A DNA stretch of 64,000 bases from Pleurotus djamor (taxonomy: Eukaryota; Basidiomycota; Agaricomycetes; Agaricales; Pleurotaceae), in NCBI GenBank assembly GCA_029747585.1, contig JAPEVF010000099.1, positions 48,619-112,618 on the forward strand, read 5' to 3'. Position 1 is the first letter of the stretch, and each line of letters starts with the position of its first letter. Below, piece after piece: positions 1-9,708 of this stretch. A program made the translations under genes and the position numbers. The notes below the pieces were generated by a model. That model searched no databases. It was given only the letters and a program-made list of their open reading frames with translations, and was not told the DNA's origin.

Positions 1-40
1 CAATGAGCGAAGCTCTGAGGAAGTTGTGCGACGCACTTAC

Positions 41-64
41 CAGCAGTGAACAATCAGCGAAGCT
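41..64. repeat. 24-bp direct repeat, left copy
   Basis: Identical to 4707-4730. It is followed by 164 bp of unique sequence before the 64-bp repeat at 229. A related 14-base string with one mismatch occurs at 1-14, so the repeat region may continue to the left of the window. Confidence 0.9.
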
Positions 65-180
65 GGCGTTCAATGCTGGATTTTTGATCCTATTTATACC
101 CTCTCCGCTCGAGCCTGGCATCTGCTAGGACTCTAGCACCAGACTGTCGCAGGTATAAAGAGGAGGTGAAAATTTTGTCA

Positions 181-227
181 GATTCCCGCCATCCGCTTTG
201 GGCAGTGCGCGGATGGAGGCGGGAATC
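181..227. repeat. imperfect inverted repeat (hairpin) in element end
   Basis: The 16 bases at 181-196 are complementary to 209-227, apart from a 3-base insertion in the right arm. The loop is about 12 nt. It lies between the two direct-repeat units at the 3' side of the DIRS/Ngaro-like element, just before the 64-bp repeat. Its role is unknown. Confidence 0.7.
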
Positions 228-228
228 G

Positions 229-292
229 AAGGGGAGCGGTGCTCGCCATTGCAGAGGCCTTCGAAGCGGCTCCTAAAGGGCAGCTGCATCGA
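229..292. repeat. 64-bp direct repeat, left copy
   Basis: Identical over 64 bases to 4732-4795. On this side it is separated from the 24-bp unit by 164 bp; on the right side the two units are separated by one base. Confidence 0.9.
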
Positions 293-491
293 CCTCTGCT
301 CTTTTCGCTCTCACACCAGGGAATTATAGCGCAATCAGGTGATCAACTTGATCACCCCTGTGAATTGGATTGGTGCGAAGGAGCGAGAATATGGCTATGA
401 GTGTGTGGATGTTGTGTGAGGGGGATGGTGGTGGTGAAAGAAGATGAATGGCGTATGAGCGGCATTGGGTTTGTATATGAGATGTTGAAGG

Positions 492-1493
492 TTAGGTGTT
501 GTTTGGATGCAGCGAAGCTGCTAGTTCCAGCTCTGCGCGTATAGTCGGGTTGTCTCGAATGTATATTCGCCACGTTTGGGAGGACCACCGACCAAGTCCC
601 TGAATGGTGCTTTCGGAGAGCCCGAGACTGGCGTAGTAAGTTGCACCACCAGCTCTAGCAGAATGACCACCAAATTCGATCCCACAATGCGTGTGGAGGA
701 GACGTTCGAACCAGCCTCTTCGTGGTACCGAGCCGTCCTCTTTCAAGAACAAAGCGCGTTTTGCTCCGTGAGCGCTGTCGCGAAGGGACTTGTACGTCTT
801 GAGCAGGGTCACTGGACAGCAAGGTAAGTTGTTTTCATTGAAGAGGATCGTGGTGCCGTTGTAGAACGGGTCGGCCTTGTGATAAGGCAGCAGATATGAT
901 GCGTGGTGGCCACTGATATTCAACGATTTCCTGGGAATCTGCTTTCGTGGATCCAAGAGCCCTTTATCGTTTGGCGCTACCAGCTCTCCCGACCGGTGGC
1001 ATGCAAAAAAGCAGCAGGATAGGATTACCGCAAATAGCAAGTCATCATACCCCTTTGATGTCCTTGCTCGTAGCACTGCGGCGTTGAGGTGCGTAATGCG
1101 CAAAGGCGGCTTCCGTTGTATTGTATCTGCCCGAGTTTTCTTTGAACCTCTGATTACCGCCTGCACAGAAGGATGCGCGCGGGATTTATCGAAGTCCGGG
1201 AATAGAGTTTGGAGGAAATGTTTCGCGCCGGACAAGTAGTTGGGGGAAGAAGCAATGTATTGGGAGGAGAAAGCGATGTAACGAGACAGAGTTTCGGGTG
1301 TAGGATCAAGAGGGATTTTATGGCGTACACAGAATAAAACATAATCTCTAGCCCCAACCATATATCCCTTCCTTGTGCTCTTCTCGATGGCGTGAAACCG
1401 AAGGAAGCTGACCTTGTCATCGATTGAGGCCAAAGACAATGGAGGACGTTCGTGGCGCGGCGGAGGGAAGAGGTTCAGAAGATCTCGCTCCAT
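492..1493 (-). CDS. tyrosine recombinase of DIRS/Ngaro-like element
   Basis: A 333-residue protein proposed to integrate the circular cDNA of the element by DNA strand exchange through a phosphotyrosine. The catalytic signature is visible: an arginine in CHRSGEL near residue 166, an HSARAGG box (H-x-x-R) near residue 277, and a tyrosine in WRIYIRD near residue 307. These match the R-HxxR-Y set of phage-integrase-fold recombinases in DIRS elements and Cryptons. The ORF overlaps the end of the RT ORF by 19 nt in another frame, as is common in these compact elements. The start ATG at 1493 is the first in frame. The gene appears intact. Confidence 0.9.
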   Translation of the reverse strand: MERDLLNLFPPPRHERPPLSLASIDDKVSFLRFHAIEKSTRKGYMVGARDYVLFCVRHKIPLDPTPETLSRYIAFSSQYIASSPNYLSGAKHFLQTLFPDFDKSRAHPSVQAVIRGSKKTRADTIQRKPPLRITHLNAAVLRARTSKGYDDLLFAVILSCCFFACHRSGELVAPNDKGLLDPRKQIPRKSLNISGHHASYLLPYHKADPFYNGTTILFNENNLPCCPVTLLKTYKSLRDSAHGAKRALFLKEDGSVPRRGWFERLLHTHCGIEFGGHSARAGGATYYASLGLSESTIQGLGRWSSQTWRIYIRDNPTIRAELELAASLHPNNT

Positions 1494-3367
1494 CGTGAAG
1501 TGAAGAGAAAGCGTGGTGGTTCAAATGCGGAGATGGAGTCAGCCGGGAACTTCCGATGGTACTCGTCGATCATGAGCCTAGACAACATGTCGGCACGGAC
1601 ATTGTGCTCTCCCCTGATGTGACGAACTTTCAAGTCAATCCCCGTGGTCATGAGAATAGTAGCGATGGCTCGCAGTGGCGCGTTGTGCAGTGGCTGGTGA
1701 GTTGCGAAGGTATTGAGAACGTCTACGGAGGGCAAGTTGTCGGAGTAGATCAACAGACGTTTTGGTGGAACGCAAAGAGTTGCTGCATGATACACCGCAC
1801 ATAAGATAGCCAGTTGCTCTTCAAACATGATGTCCGGTTGAACTTTGTTCGGAACAGCCGTCGGAACAGCCAATTGATAGATAAAGCCCTTGTTGGAATA
1901 GACAAAAGATATCGCTTTGTGGAGAGCTGCGTCTGTCCACATGATCATGTCGGCGTCGCTGTCGTTCCAATGCATGTTATCAACGAGACGCACTCCAATG
2001 GCCCGGGGGATGAGATCAACGAGCCATTCAAGATCTTCGTGAACGTGACTGTTCAAGTACATTGGTCTGTAGATGTTGGACTTCTCGGCTATCTTTTTGT
2101 ACACTTCGCAGAGAGCGGGGCGTCCAAGAGGCATGACATTGAAGAGCCAGTTGATGTGTCCCGAGAGACGCTGCCAATCACGCAGTACCGGACGCGGTGT
2201 TTGTAAGAATGTCTTGGTTTTTGCAACAAGATTGGCGACGGAGTCAGGATGAAGAGAGATGGAACCTTTGGTGATGTCGACCCAGAAACCAATGATTTTG
2301 AGGACTTGTCCATGTTCCTGCTTCCGCCACTCAAAAGGGCATCCCAGGAAAGTCCAGAGTTGAAGAAGCAGAGCTTGGTTCTTTGGGATAAGTCGGCCCT
2401 CACAGCGAACGAGGTTTTTGATGCGATCCCACCCAAAGTAGTCATCCATGTAGACCGATAGGTAGAGGATTCCCAAGCGTTTATTTGCGATCCAGCACAT
2501 GAGCCCTGAGACTGCACACCAGATCCGAGGAGAAGCCCGATTTCCGAAGACTAACCGTCGCACAATATGGAAGAACTCATCAATCGTCACGACTTGTCTA
2601 AGTTGCCAAATCGGGTGAGCAGGAAGATTCAAGAATGCGGAAGCGACATCGCTTTTGAAGAGGACCAAGTCGTCGCCGTTATGTTTCTCCCGGGCATCAT
2701 GGAGTACTTGCCCGAAATGTCGCATATCGTCGTAGGATACCTTTGCCTCTGATTTTGGAATTCCGTCGTTCAGTCCCGATGCAGAATGATCTGTTACGAC
2801 TCGTCCCTTCTCGCTCTGCCAGACAACGAACATGGGAGAGACTTTCATGCCTGGGGAGAGCTCTTTGAATGGTTGAGACCATCGATCGGCGCTCATTTCT
2901 TTGTCACGGAAAGCCCGGATAGTGTCAAGGTCGATATCGGTTGTGGAGTAGTTTCTGACTGCTTCCTCATCCTCGCGCCTGTCGATATTCCACTCACTTT
3001 GATCGAGTGGCCAAAATCCCTCCCTAAGGCCCTTTAGAACAGAGTCGACGAAAGGCCGGTTAGGGTGAGAACGAAGGAGGAGCTCGAAGCGATCAACATT
3101 GAAAGGTGTTTCCACCTTGATGTTGTCGCCAGCGGCGTGGAGTGCAGCTTGGATGATTGGGTCATTGAGTAAATGCTGAGGTGGTGAAGGAAGAGGAGGG
3201 GCAGTCTCGGTGTAGAGGGCAGAAGGAGATATATTAGAAGAAGATTGCGAGTTCCATACAAAACCGCGCTTGTAGCGCTGAGGCATATCCGATGAGTTTA
3301 TACTATCAACGCCCCGCTTCTTTGGAACCTCAAACCGCCGAGGCCCTGCTGCTGCTTCCTCCACCAT
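1475..3367 (-). CDS. reverse transcriptase-RNase H of DIRS/Ngaro-like element
   Basis: About 630 residues from the ATG at 3367, overlapping the gag 3' end by 38 nt in another frame. The reading frame stays open further upstream to 4639, but that part only mirrors gag. The reverse transcriptase domain shows FKSDVASAFLNLP (first catalytic Asp region) and YMDDYFG (the YxDD box). The RNase H domain follows with MWTDAALHKA, EEQLAILCAV, LIYSDNLPSV and a C-terminal HNVRADMLSR block. The order RT then RNase H without an integrase, followed by a tyrosine recombinase ORF, fits DIRS-like elements. No break is seen. Confidence 0.9.
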   Translation of the reverse strand: MVEEAAAGPRRFEVPKKRGVDSINSSDMPQRYKRGFVWNSQSSSNISPSALYTETAPPLPSPPQHLLNDPIIQAALHAAGDNIKVETPFNVDRFELLLRSHPNRPFVDSVLKGLREGFWPLDQSEWNIDRREDEEAVRNYSTTDIDLDTIRAFRDKEMSADRWSQPFKELSPGMKVSPMFVVWQSEKGRVVTDHSASGLNDGIPKSEAKVSYDDMRHFGQVLHDAREKHNGDDLVLFKSDVASAFLNLPAHPIWQLRQVVTIDEFFHIVRRLVFGNRASPRIWCAVSGLMCWIANKRLGILYLSVYMDDYFGWDRIKNLVRCEGRLIPKNQALLLQLWTFLGCPFEWRKQEHGQVLKIIGFWVDITKGSISLHPDSVANLVAKTKTFLQTPRPVLRDWQRLSGHINWLFNVMPLGRPALCEVYKKIAEKSNIYRPMYLNSHVHEDLEWLVDLIPRAIGVRLVDNMHWNDSDADMIMWTDAALHKAISFVYSNKGFIYQLAVPTAVPNKVQPDIMFEEQLAILCAVYHAATLCVPPKRLLIYSDNLPSVDVLNTFATHQPLHNAPLRAIATILMTTGIDLKVRHIRGEHNVRADMLSRLMIDEYHRKFPADSISAFEPPRFLFTSRWSEIF

Positions 3368-4646
3368 TGCGCGAAGTATTTGTCTGTCTTTGCTTGTGTT
3401 GCTGGCGCTTGGCGAGGAGAGATTCGTGGCAATTTCCGGAGCTGTCCATGGCTCGGTGCTGAGCGCCGCATTCGCTGCAGAACCCATGCATACGCCTGTT
3501 AACACACGGGTCCGAACAATAGCCCAGGTTCCAGTTATGACACGCGTCAGCCGAACGTTTAGCCTTTGGACCGCCGGAGGAAGGTGCCGCCCGCTTAGCC
3601 GGAGCCGGAGCAGACCCTTGAGATGCACGAAGGACCTGAGCCAGGAAAGATTCATGTTGTTCAAGGCGGTCGTCCAGACGGAAAGGATTCTTTGCATAGC
3701 GCGTGCGAATGTGTGCGTCGAAGCTGATGGCAAAGGCTGGGCAAGAGGGAGTAGAGTGAAAGAGTCGAAGCACTTGAGACTTGTATGCAGACAGTTCGTC
3801 CTGACGATGAGGATAAACCACGAGTACAGCTGCTTCCCAAGCCGAGAAAACTCGTAGCCATTCTGCTTCGTTGGTGATAGGCAGGCGGGCGTTGATACTG
3901 TCGCGTTTTGTGACGACGTAGTCCCCGAGGAATTCTTTGAAGTCATCCTTTTGGTCAAAGTCGTATTGAACGTAGGCGTGGATTTTCTCAAAGTTGACGT
4001 AGAAGTCTCGAATGATATCTTTCCAGATGGGACGAGGAAGAGGTTCACCCGTCGCCTGGAGAGGAACAGAGTTGACGATTCCTTCAAGGGCTTTGTCGGT
4101 CGAGTATAGCGCTCGTAACTCCCATGTTTGCAGAATGTGCTTGTCGAGTAGCGAAGTATTGGTAAGGCGTTGGAGATGAGGAGCACCCTGGAGGACGATT
4201 GATGGGATAGAGTATTGATTGGTGGGAGGAACAGGCTTGGAACCGCTAGTTCCGGAGAGCATAGACTGGTCATCAAGAAGCTGAGAGACTGCCATAACCT
4301 TGGCCCGAAGATCTTTCCAGATAGCGTCGTCGGCTGCAGGAGGAGGAGAGCTCGGGGGTGCTGAGTTTCCAGTAGTACCACCAGAGGTCTGAGTGGCGCT
4401 AGGATCTGCGGGTGGTTGAGGAGCCTGGGACGTTTGTAGAATGCGCAAAGAAGCGACAGCCTGCTGGCAGTAGTCCTCAGCTTCTGCCGGGCTGGCCCCA
4501 GCATCCTTGAGTTTGTCAGGGAGCTCGGAGAGTGGGAATTGATTGTCGACGCAATCGGCCACGATTTTCTCATAGGCGTTGATGCGATCAGCGATGGGAT
4601 CAGGCTGCGAATTCCCCGTTGGAGATACGGTGGGATCATTCGACAT
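3330..4646 (-). CDS. gag-like protein of DIRS/Ngaro-like element
   Basis: A 438-residue protein starting at the ATG at 4646, just inside the right-hand repeats. The N-terminal third is low-complexity Pro/Ser/Gln. The middle is helical and acidic. The C-terminus has a Cys/His cluster (ACHNWNLGYC, NRRMHGFCSECG, AQH), which resembles a small zinc-binding nucleic-acid motif rather than the CCHC knuckle of LTR elements. Basic low-complexity sequence follows. Position before the RT and the zinc cluster support a structural nucleocapsid role; the protein family is otherwise poorly conserved. Confidence 0.8.
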   Translation of the reverse strand: MSNDPTVSPTGNSQPDPIADRINAYEKIVADCVDNQFPLSELPDKLKDAGASPAEAEDYCQQAVASLRILQTSQAPQPPADPSATQTSGGTTGNSAPPSSPPPAADDAIWKDLRAKVMAVSQLLDDQSMLSGTSGSKPVPPTNQYSIPSIVLQGAPHLQRLTNTSLLDKHILQTWELRALYSTDKALEGIVNSVPLQATGEPLPRPIWKDIIRDFYVNFEKIHAYVQYDFDQKDDFKEFLGDYVVTKRDSINARLPITNEAEWLRVFSAWEAAVLVVYPHRQDELSAYKSQVLRLFHSTPSCPAFAISFDAHIRTRYAKNPFRLDDRLEQHESFLAQVLRASQGSAPAPAKRAAPSSGGPKAKRSADACHNWNLGYCSDPCVNRRMHGFCSECGAQHRAMDSSGNCHESLLAKRQQHKQRQTNTSRNGGGSSSRASAV

Positions 4647-4706
4647 GAGGAGAGAGGAGGAGTGATGGCGAAGCTTAGTTTCGAGCGAAAATAATGTGGA
4701 CTAGGG

Positions 4707-4730
4707 CAGCAGTGAACAATCAGCGAAGCT
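4707..4730. repeat. 24-bp direct repeat, right copy
   Basis: Identical to 41-64. It lies 60 bp upstream of the gag start codon and one base from the 64-bp unit. Confidence 0.9.
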
Positions 4731-4731
4731 C

Positions 4732-4795
4732 AAGGGGAGCGGTGCTCGCCATTGCAGAGGCCTTCGAAGCGGCTCCTAAAGGGCAGCTGCATCGA
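4732..4795. repeat. 64-bp direct repeat, right copy
   Basis: Identical to 229-292. It marks the likely right edge of the element, since sequence beyond 4795 shows no further similarity to the left end. Confidence 0.9.
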
Positions 4796-6129
4796 TGGAT
4801 GAGTTTGGACAATCCATTCTTCTGCTTATTGTCGCAATGACATTGAGCGTCACTTGAGTGTTTGTCTTCACAAGCCTCGAGGCAATAACCAGGTACACGG
4901 TGCCGCTAAACAATACGGCCATATGATCAGCTATGTACATTCTCCACATCCCCTTCACACCGAACTACGCACCACAAACTGTAGGTTATCGGTCATCTGC
5001 TGGACTTGCAAGGATCGCTCTTTGACCCCATTGACCAAATTCTTCCGCGGATGGCTTTTCCACCGTGTGCTCCGAGCCCGTGTCTCCCGAATCCCGGGCT
5101 AGCCAAAGTGATAGACTTAGCTAACTGACATATCCACTCGGGGAATCGGACTTCAGCGAGAAAAAGATACAAGCTTCAATTAGGCCTTACGCGTATCAAC
5201 GTATTGTTGATGTTGAAAAGCACATTCCCATGAGAGATGTTCAGCCTTTGAGAGTACCTTTCCAGGAAAAGTTAGTTCCAACGCGTAACATAAGATGATG
5301 GAAGTTGGGAAGTTGAACATACCCTGACTTGGCCAGCGTGGACGTGTGTGGGAGCCTGAGACATATTTACTTCCGGAATCCACCACAGCGACCCGTTAAC
5401 GTTTTGACGCACCCATACGACGTGTCAGACGCAGTTAATTGCCATCTAGCCGATTGTGGAGCGGGAAGAAGACACTGGGGTCATCCGTGGAAATGCCTAG
5501 TTGAGCGTGGATACCCGTCAACGGGTGGTACATAGAGCACACTGACACCATCCGCCGGAAGATATTCTTGCAAAGAGGCTGAGGGGTCGGAGATTGCGTT
5601 AGGAAAAACCCTGAGCATTATTGTCCGAAATTAAGGAGTGCAGCCAACAATGAACCATGACGAAACGTCATACGAGATCAGACGTACGATGGCAGGGTGG
5701 TGAAGCGTGTGGGGGGAGGTTGGGGACTAGGGGAAGCATCAAGGGACACTGGTAGTCTTGTGCAAGCCTGATGGGCTAGAAGTCTGAAGTGAGGAGGGTT
5801 AGAAAAGGGAGGACATCGGGGGAATTTCTGGGGGAGAAATATCATCCTGAATGTTATGCGCAGTAGAAGGATTAGATACAGGTGTGGTGTCGCGTGGGTG
5901 AATGTTATGATATGGACTACAGATACAATGCTAAATGCTACAAGACAAGTAAGATTTACAGAAAAAAGCGCGAGAAAAACGACGAATGACGAACTTCAGT
6001 TGTAAATCGTTGAGAAATCTCTATGTCGTGGAAATTCGTTGAATCATGACGCGTGGAAGATCGTGAAAGCAAACGACCGGAAACAAAGGACGAACGAGGG
6101 GGACCCTTCGAGCCCACCTGGTCTATCTA
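4796..6129. other. intergenic, no gene recognised
   Basis: Only short ORFs without domain features or plausible splice chains. The last few hundred bases probably hold the 3' UTR of the minus-strand gene ending at 6130. Confidence 0.6.
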
Positions 6130-7539
6130 TCAATGCTGGGCACTGACAACGAAAGCAATCGGCGCATTCTGCGTTTGAGGAATATAATGGATAGCTTCCT
6201 TCGGCGTATGGTTTGTTCTAGGAGATTGATATGCGGCGTATCCATGTGGGTATGTGGGAGGCCAAGCACCGGGGATGGTATTACTAGCCAGCCGAGCTTC
6301 TTCCATGTCCACGTCTGTGTCTGTGTGTGGACCCTCTTCGGCGGGCGGCGGAACCTCTGCAGGAACCTCTGCTGGCGGAGGAGCCGGCGGAGTGCGGTTG
6401 GATGGGGTCAAAGGAAACGGTGTTATATGGGCAGGTAAAGCCACGTCTTGCTGCCCTGGCGTTGCGCTTGGTGCGTAGCCTAAAGTCGGGAACGGTTCGA
6501 TCGTTTGAGAAGGAGAGCTGGATCCCCCAGAAAGCAAATCCACGGATTGTCGTGCAGAACCTCGTCCATACCAAGAAGTCAGAGGTCTCGGCAAGACCAT
6601 ACGTCGGCGGAAGTTGCTGCTGAAGTCACTGCTTGGGGTCGTATCGCTACTCAGGTGTACATGATCGTGTTTAGTGTAGAGGCTCTTCCTTGTCACTCCG
6701 GAAACTTGTTTCCGGGCTCCCTTGGGGATGTAATCGACTGTGACGCGATCCTCAGTCACCCAAGGCAGGTTATTCACTGCCTTGAAGAAATTGCGGAGCC
6801 GGCGCAGATGAGTGTTGAAAGACATGAAAGATACGGACGGCGTAGGTGCCGACATCTTCGCATAGTCCGAGCCTGGACGAGGCTCTACAAGGACAGGACT
6901 CCCTATAGCAGCCGGTGGAAGAACGGTCAAATTATTGGAATTTTGCGGTGCGGTATGGACATGACTCCCGTCGTGGCTGATGGCCGTTTGATCAGCACCA
7001 CCATGAGTATCCGTACTTCTGAGGATAGTATGATCATCGTAGCCTTCCTGAGTATTCGTTTGAGATCGGAGTAGGTCATCCTGATATGTAGGATCGTAAT
7101 AATATTGGTGCCTCTGCACAGGCTGAGGAGGCCCGAGTGGCACACCAGTTGAAGTGACCCACTGGATCGTCGGCGGTGGTGCATTCACGAATGCAGAGTA
7201 ATCAACCCGACGTTGTTGCTGAGGCGCAGCAGGCTGTGGTGCAGGTTCTACGTGGGTGGCGGGTTGACGAGATTCAGACGTGAAGTGGTTGGTGTACTCT
7301 CCTCCTCCAATGTCCTCAGCAGTCTGCGCGACGTAGGTCCTAGCACCAGGATTCCAATCCGCATCTGTTTGAGCTCGTCGGGCTGCTTCAGCATCAGTCT
7401 CCCGGGCATATGAATCGACGTTGAATGTGTCGCGGATAGGTTCGCGACGATCGCCTGCGGGAGCTGGTTGAGCTGCAGCAGCGGCTCGTTGTTCGCGATA
7501 ATCGTCGACATAATACCGTCGAGGGGCACGGTATTCCAT
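6130..7539 (-). CDS. proline-rich protein of unknown function, 469 aa
   Basis: A single uninterrupted ORF of 469 codons. I do not recognise a named family. The N-terminus is rich in Arg, Tyr and Ala (RAPRRYYVDDYREQ). A long Gln/Pro/His-rich disordered stretch follows. Near residues 240-290 is a compact, likely folded block with SFNTHLRRLRNFFKAV, then NLPWVTEDRVTVDYIPKG, a basic-aromatic pattern that looks conserved. The C-terminal third has Pro-rich runs (PPAPPPAEVPAEVPPP) and an acidic patch. No signal peptide or membrane segment is seen. The absence of stops and the biased composition argue for a real gene. The low intron content differs from its neighbours, and a small upstream exon cannot be excluded. 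Confidence 0.7.
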   Translation of the reverse strand: MEYRAPRRYYVDDYREQRAAAAAQPAPAGDRREPIRDTFNVDSYARETDAEAARRAQTDADWNPGARTYVAQTAEDIGGGEYTNHFTSESRQPATHVEPAPQPAAPQQQRRVDYSAFVNAPPPTIQWVTSTGVPLGPPQPVQRHQYYYDPTYQDDLLRSQTNTQEGYDDHTILRSTDTHGGADQTAISHDGSHVHTAPQNSNNLTVLPPAAIGSPVLVEPRPGSDYAKMSAPTPSVSFMSFNTHLRRLRNFFKAVNNLPWVTEDRVTVDYIPKGARKQVSGVTRKSLYTKHDHVHLSSDTTPSSDFSSNFRRRMVLPRPLTSWYGRGSARQSVDLLSGGSSSPSQTIEPFPTLGYAPSATPGQQDVALPAHITPFPLTPSNRTPPAPPPAEVPAEVPPPAEEGPHTDTDVDMEEARLASNTIPGAWPPTYPHGYAAYQSPRTNHTPKEAIHYIPQTQNAPIAFVVSAQH

Positions 7540-7970
7540 TGCAGACGTCGTTCAGTTCTCGATGTCGATGGCGTCGATGAGGGCGGAGGCAAAGTTGAAC
7601 TGCGTCTGTTTCGGGCTTGTTCCGCACTTGATAGGGGTCACTCAGGGTCACCAGATGCNGGGGGGGGCACTGCATGGCATAAGCGGCAACCAGATGGTGC
7701 CCAAAGATATGCAAGAAGAATGCCATATAAAAGAGCGGCAGTGTATGTGCTACTTCAATTTCAACCGATCATGGTTTCTCCGAAAACGAGAACAAGGGCC
7801 CCTGGTCGGTTGCCTGAACTTGCGATAAAAGAAGTAACAGTTTCGAGGATGTAAACCAGATCAATTGTTGTGTAGTCCGTAGTGTACATGTTTAGCTTAT
7901 ATTCGTTCAAGTCCGTTTCGAGTCAAGTCCATTCGAAAATCATATTTATCATCTATTATGGCACCTGCGC
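7540..7970. other. intergenic, no gene recognised
   Basis: Contains the promoter side of the minus-strand gene starting at 7539 and the 3' UTR of the lectin gene ending at 7971. An N sits beside an 8-G run at about 7660. Nothing else is supported. Confidence 0.6.
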
Positions 7971-9118
7971 TTACAAGAACCAGACTTGGTTACGATCCTC
8001 GCTGGTGCAGTTGTACACTTGCACCGGGTTGGAATTACCCAAATCTCCATCCGTCAAGTCCAAGCAGAGGTCTGCGTGTCTCGCGTCAGCACACAGGTCA
8101 ACAAGAACTTAATGGGAATGAGACGAACCTGTGCCATTCAATTGGAACTTGTTGGCCTCGGTGTAATTGAACATCTGCCCCATTTTACCGTCCGTGCAGT
8201 TCTGGATGTCTACTCCACCGCCGTTGAAGGGGACTGGGGATGAAGTGGTTAGAGTGGTTGAACGAATGAGGACTTAAAAAGGGCATACCGAGTCCAGCAT
8301 CAAGGCAGAATTCGGTGTTGGCCAAGTGGATGGCGCCGACAACTCCAGCGACGACCTCCCATAATTGGGCGCTGGAACCGTTACAGTCGTAGCTAGTTGC
8401 ATGCGGCATGAGCGGAGGCAACGATGATAATGAAGGGTGAGACTTACTCTTGCACGACGGTACCATTCTCTTGATCGTTGAAACGAACGTCAAGACATTT
8501 GAACGAGTTCAATCCAGGGTGAATGGGTGTAGGTACAGGCGATGGGCTCGTGGCGGGCGAAGGCGGTAACGGAGCAGGGGCAGGAGGGTTGTTGACCGGC
8601 GGTGCAGCAGGAGGAGACATCATCGTAGCAGTCGTCGTCGTCGTCGATGGGCTGGTTGTGGTGGTGCTGGGCGGGGGAAACATCATTGTCGACGTCGAAG
8701 TTGTCATTGAAGTTGATGTGGGTGGTGACATGGATGATGACGACATAGACGACGAAGACGTGGTCGAAGTAGAGCTAGATGTGGTGGGGGACGAGGTCAT
8801 CAATGTGGTAGTGGTAGTAGTCCCGGAGGTGGTTGAAGTCATAGACGATGATGTGGTAGTTGTGGAGGTGGAAGACGACATGCTCGAGCTAGACATAGTG
8901 GAAGTAGTGGTCGTGGTCGTAGTCGAGTCGGTTGTGGAAGTGGAAGAAGTGGTCACAGAGGTGGACGTGGACGCAGGGACCATGCTGGTACTGGTCGACG
9001 TACTAGCAGACGTCGTAGTCGTCGTGCTAGTAGTCACTTGTCGCGGCATCAACAGGTTAACGTTGAACGCGGAAGCGGCGGACGCAGCGACGAGGAAGAC
9101 GAGGATTGGGCGGAACAT
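7971..9118 (-). CDS. secreted ricin-B-type lectin with Ser/Thr-rich stalk
   Basis: Four exons (8448-9118, 8289-8392, 8129-8233, 7971-8071) join in frame to 326 residues with GT-AG introns. Residues 1-17 (MFRPILVFLVAASAASA) form a signal peptide. About 130 residues of almost pure Ser/Thr follow, likely heavily O-mannosylated, then a Pro-rich hinge (APPVNNPPAPAPLPPSP). The C-terminal ~125 residues form a ricin-B beta-trefoil-like domain. Its marks are FKCLDVR, CLDAGL, CLDLTDGDLG and a terminal NQVWFL, i.e. the Q-x-W signature. Such lectins bind galactose/GalNAc-type sugars and are common in secreted mushroom proteins; the ligand here is unknown. The second lectin at 9709-10357 has the same intron phases, so the pair arose by tandem duplication. 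Confidence 0.88.
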
Positions 9119-9206
9119 GTTTCAGCGCAGAAGTCTCTGGAGCAGGGTGAACTGTGTAGAAAAGAGTTGATTGAGCTGATGGTCGGTATGAAGAAAGTAC
9201 AACGAC

Positions 9207-9214
9207 ATTTATAT
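9207..9214 (-). promoter_or_regulatory. TATA-like box upstream of lectin gene
   Basis: The minus-strand string ATATAAAT lies about 90 bp upstream of the lectin ATG at 9118. Position and sequence fit a core promoter; there is no experimental support. Confidence 0.45.
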
Positions 9215-9708
9215 CTGTCGTTCATTGCTTGATTTACAGCCATCGTCGAGGAGGTCAAAGTCCAATAATAGACGACGCGTTCGGATGTAAACGCAGAGGA
9301 GCGCATCGCGCGCGGTCCTGCAACGGACAGTATGGACAAAAATAGCACACACGCGTAGGATATGGATTGCGCAGTGAATCGTGCCGAAGAAGGGACGCCG
9401 GCATTGTATGAGCACCACCTGGAGTCATCATCCGCGTCGCGCTGATTCGGAGGAATATAGCGGCTGAATAGTGGATATCAACGAAGTGTGACGACGGTTG
9501 AGTGCAAAGTAAAACATCGTCATGACGCAAAAGCATCCGCAGCGTTGAAAGGAGGCTCATGAGGCGACTTCAGATTTTTCGAACGGCGGACTGGCGTTGG
9601 AAATGGAGGACAATTAATGAAAATATTAATACAATTGAAAGAGTACAGAGATACAATTACTATGTCCGTTCCATATGCTAATGGGAAGTATGGTATGCGA
9701 CGGGGCAA
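9215..9708. other. intergenic between the two lectin genes
   Basis: Holds the distal promoter of the first lectin and the 3' UTR of the second. No coding potential or repeat was recognised. Confidence 0.6.

Larger units (their letters stand above)
1..4795 (-). mobile_element. DIRS/Ngaro-like tyrosine-recombinase retrotransposon
   Basis: Three overlapping minus-strand ORFs lie in the order gag (3330-4646), RT-RNase H (1475-3367) and tyrosine recombinase (492-1493). This gene order with a tyrosine recombinase instead of a DDE integrase defines the DIRS order of retrotransposons. The flanks carry direct, not inverted, repeats: a 24-bp unit (41-64, 4707-4730) and a 64-bp unit (229-292, 4732-4795). 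They are separated by 164 bp on the left and nearly adjacent on the right. Direct repeats point to the Ngaro/PAT branch rather than DIRS1 itself, but the order does not match the textbook split-repeat layout exactly, and the left end may lie outside the window. No stop or frameshift is seen in the three ORFs, so the copy looks recent. A methyltransferase domain, found in some DIRS elements, is not visible. Confidence 0.85.

Noticed and set aside
3368..4639. Upstream extension of the RT reading frame to 1054 codons
   Set aside because: It overlaps the gag ORF in another frame and shows no domain; the plausible start is the ATG at 3367.
8523..9170. 215-codon plus-strand ORF rich in Val, Asp and Glu
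   Set aside because: It is the exact antisense of the Ser/Thr repeat in the lectin gene; its composition follows from that repeat.
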